Below, piece after piece: positions 63,574 through 64,000 of a stretch of DNA of 64,000 nt. The notes under the pieces were generated by a model that saw nothing but the letters and a program-made list of their open reading frames with translations, was not told the DNA's origin and did no database searches. Every line of letters starts with the position of its first letter. Within the stretch, counting starts at the first letter, position 1. The position numbers were made by a program, and so were the translations under genes. The stretch covers positions 62,001 through 126,000 of the forward strand of contig NZ_JAFBDB010000002.1 in the NCBI RefSeq assembly GCF_016908015.1, given 5' to 3'. Source of the DNA: Clostridium pascui (GTDB lineage: Bacteria; Bacillota; Clostridia; Clostridiales; Clostridiaceae).

Positions 63574-63792
63574 TTAAAATGTAGGTAAGTTATTCAAGTT
63601 ATTTTCCTCATTAGATTTAGGAGAAGAAGCTATGGTATTCACTCCATTCTGGTTTTTCTGAACAATTATAGAATCGAGTTTTCCACGTTTAGCCAAAGCT
63701 ACTGCTTCTGTGAGGCTTCTTTGTATATTGTCATCTGTAAGTACATTAGTTATATCACCATCATTGTTTTTTCTAATCTTTACTATTTTCAT
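63574..63792 (-). CDS. DUF3892-like small protein
   Basis: A 72-residue protein starting MKIVKIRKNNDGDITNVLTDD and continuing with LTEAVALAKRGKLDSIIVQ, the pattern of DUF3892 proteins common in clostridia and bacilli. The C-terminal 20 residues are N/S-rich and probably flexible. AAGAGGTGA lies just before the start on the minus strand. Function unknown. Confidence 0.8.
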   Translation of the reverse strand: MKIVKIRKNNDGDITNVLTDDNIQRSLTEAVALAKRGKLDSIIVQKNQNGVNTIASSPKSNEENNLNNLPTF

Positions 63793-63981
63793 GTTAATTC
63801 ACCTCTTAATTTTTTTTCATTGAAAAGATGCTGAAGTTTAAAAAATAAAATCAGCATTTGTTTAAATAAAAGTTAAATGTTTATAAATAGTATTCCCAAT
63901 CAAATAAAAAGTAATAATATTTTATAAATTTCGTATGATATAATAAAGTCCATTAACAACTAATGAAAGGGGATAATTATT

Positions 63982-64000
63982 ATGGTGAAGGCTGTAATAT
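63982..64000 (+). CDS. Start of a gene cut by the window end
   Basis: An ATG 8 nt after GAAAGGGG (63965-63972) begins MVKAVI and runs off the right edge. Too little is visible to name it. Confidence 0.55.

Overview
The window is AT-rich, with dense short operons, strong Shine-Dalgarno sites and many U-tailed hairpin terminators. Rubrerythrin, butyrate kinase, an SleB/CwlJ-type hydrolase and the B12-dependent methylaspartate route of glutamate fermentation point to an anaerobic, butyrate-forming Clostridium of the C. tetanomorphum / C. cochlearium / C. tetani type. From memory, the glutamate mutase and methylaspartase proteins look close to, but not identical with, the C. tetanomorphum ones, so I do not name a species.

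1-12,700: a contiguous glutamate-fermentation locus. A GntR regulator is followed by glutamate mutase (S, L, E), methylaspartate ammonia-lyase, two-subunit mesaconase, citramalate lyase (citD, citE, citF) and the enzymes that make and attach its prosthetic group (citC, citX, citG). Together they take glutamate to acetate and pyruvate. 12,800-16,600: an ECF sigma factor and its zinc-finger anti-sigma factor between two membrane-anchored TPR proteins. 16,700-18,000: thioredoxin and a thioredoxin-reductase-like flavoprotein without NADPH motifs, behind a CsoR/CstR-like operator. 18,000-29,500: cyclic-di-AMP and cell-wall precursor genes: a riboswitch-controlled cell-wall hydrolase, cdaA, cdaR, a FAD protein, the inserted butyrate pair ptb-buk, then glmM and the ribozyme-controlled glucosamine synthase glmS.

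29,600-37,100: a phosphoesterase, then a glycerol regulon (glpP, two flavoproteins, a DUF1667 protein, glpF, glpK) with two matching antitermination leaders. 37,100-39,950: cyclic-di-GMP proteins, one a degenerate HD-GYP. 40,000-47,070: a Na+-pump decarboxylase module (gamma, biotin carrier, beta) without its carboxyltransferase alpha subunit, an IclR regulator, and the 5-oxoprolinase genes pxpA, pxpB, pxpC with an NRAMP-related transporter. 47,085-53,850: a second IclR regulator divergent from a sugar-acid catabolic operon (KDG-type permease, split UxaA-type dehydratase, iron alcohol dehydrogenase, FAH-family hydrolase, DapA-family aldolase). 53,900-64,000: mostly single genes: peptidase D, a chemoreceptor, rubrerythrin, small unknowns, an HD phosphohydrolase, two diguanylate cyclases, a cupin and a DUF3892-like protein.

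The most interesting hypothesis is in 41,200-47,020. PxpB/PxpC are homologous to the carboxyltransferase region of urea carboxylase. Here they sit beside a biotin carrier and a Na+-pump beta subunit that lack their own carboxyltransferase, and near-identical 15-bp candidate operators lie upstream of both transcription units. The genes could form a Na+-coupled, biotin-dependent 5-oxoproline system feeding glutamate into the fermentation locus. This is inference and untested. No tRNA, rRNA, CRISPR array, phage or insertion sequence was seen.
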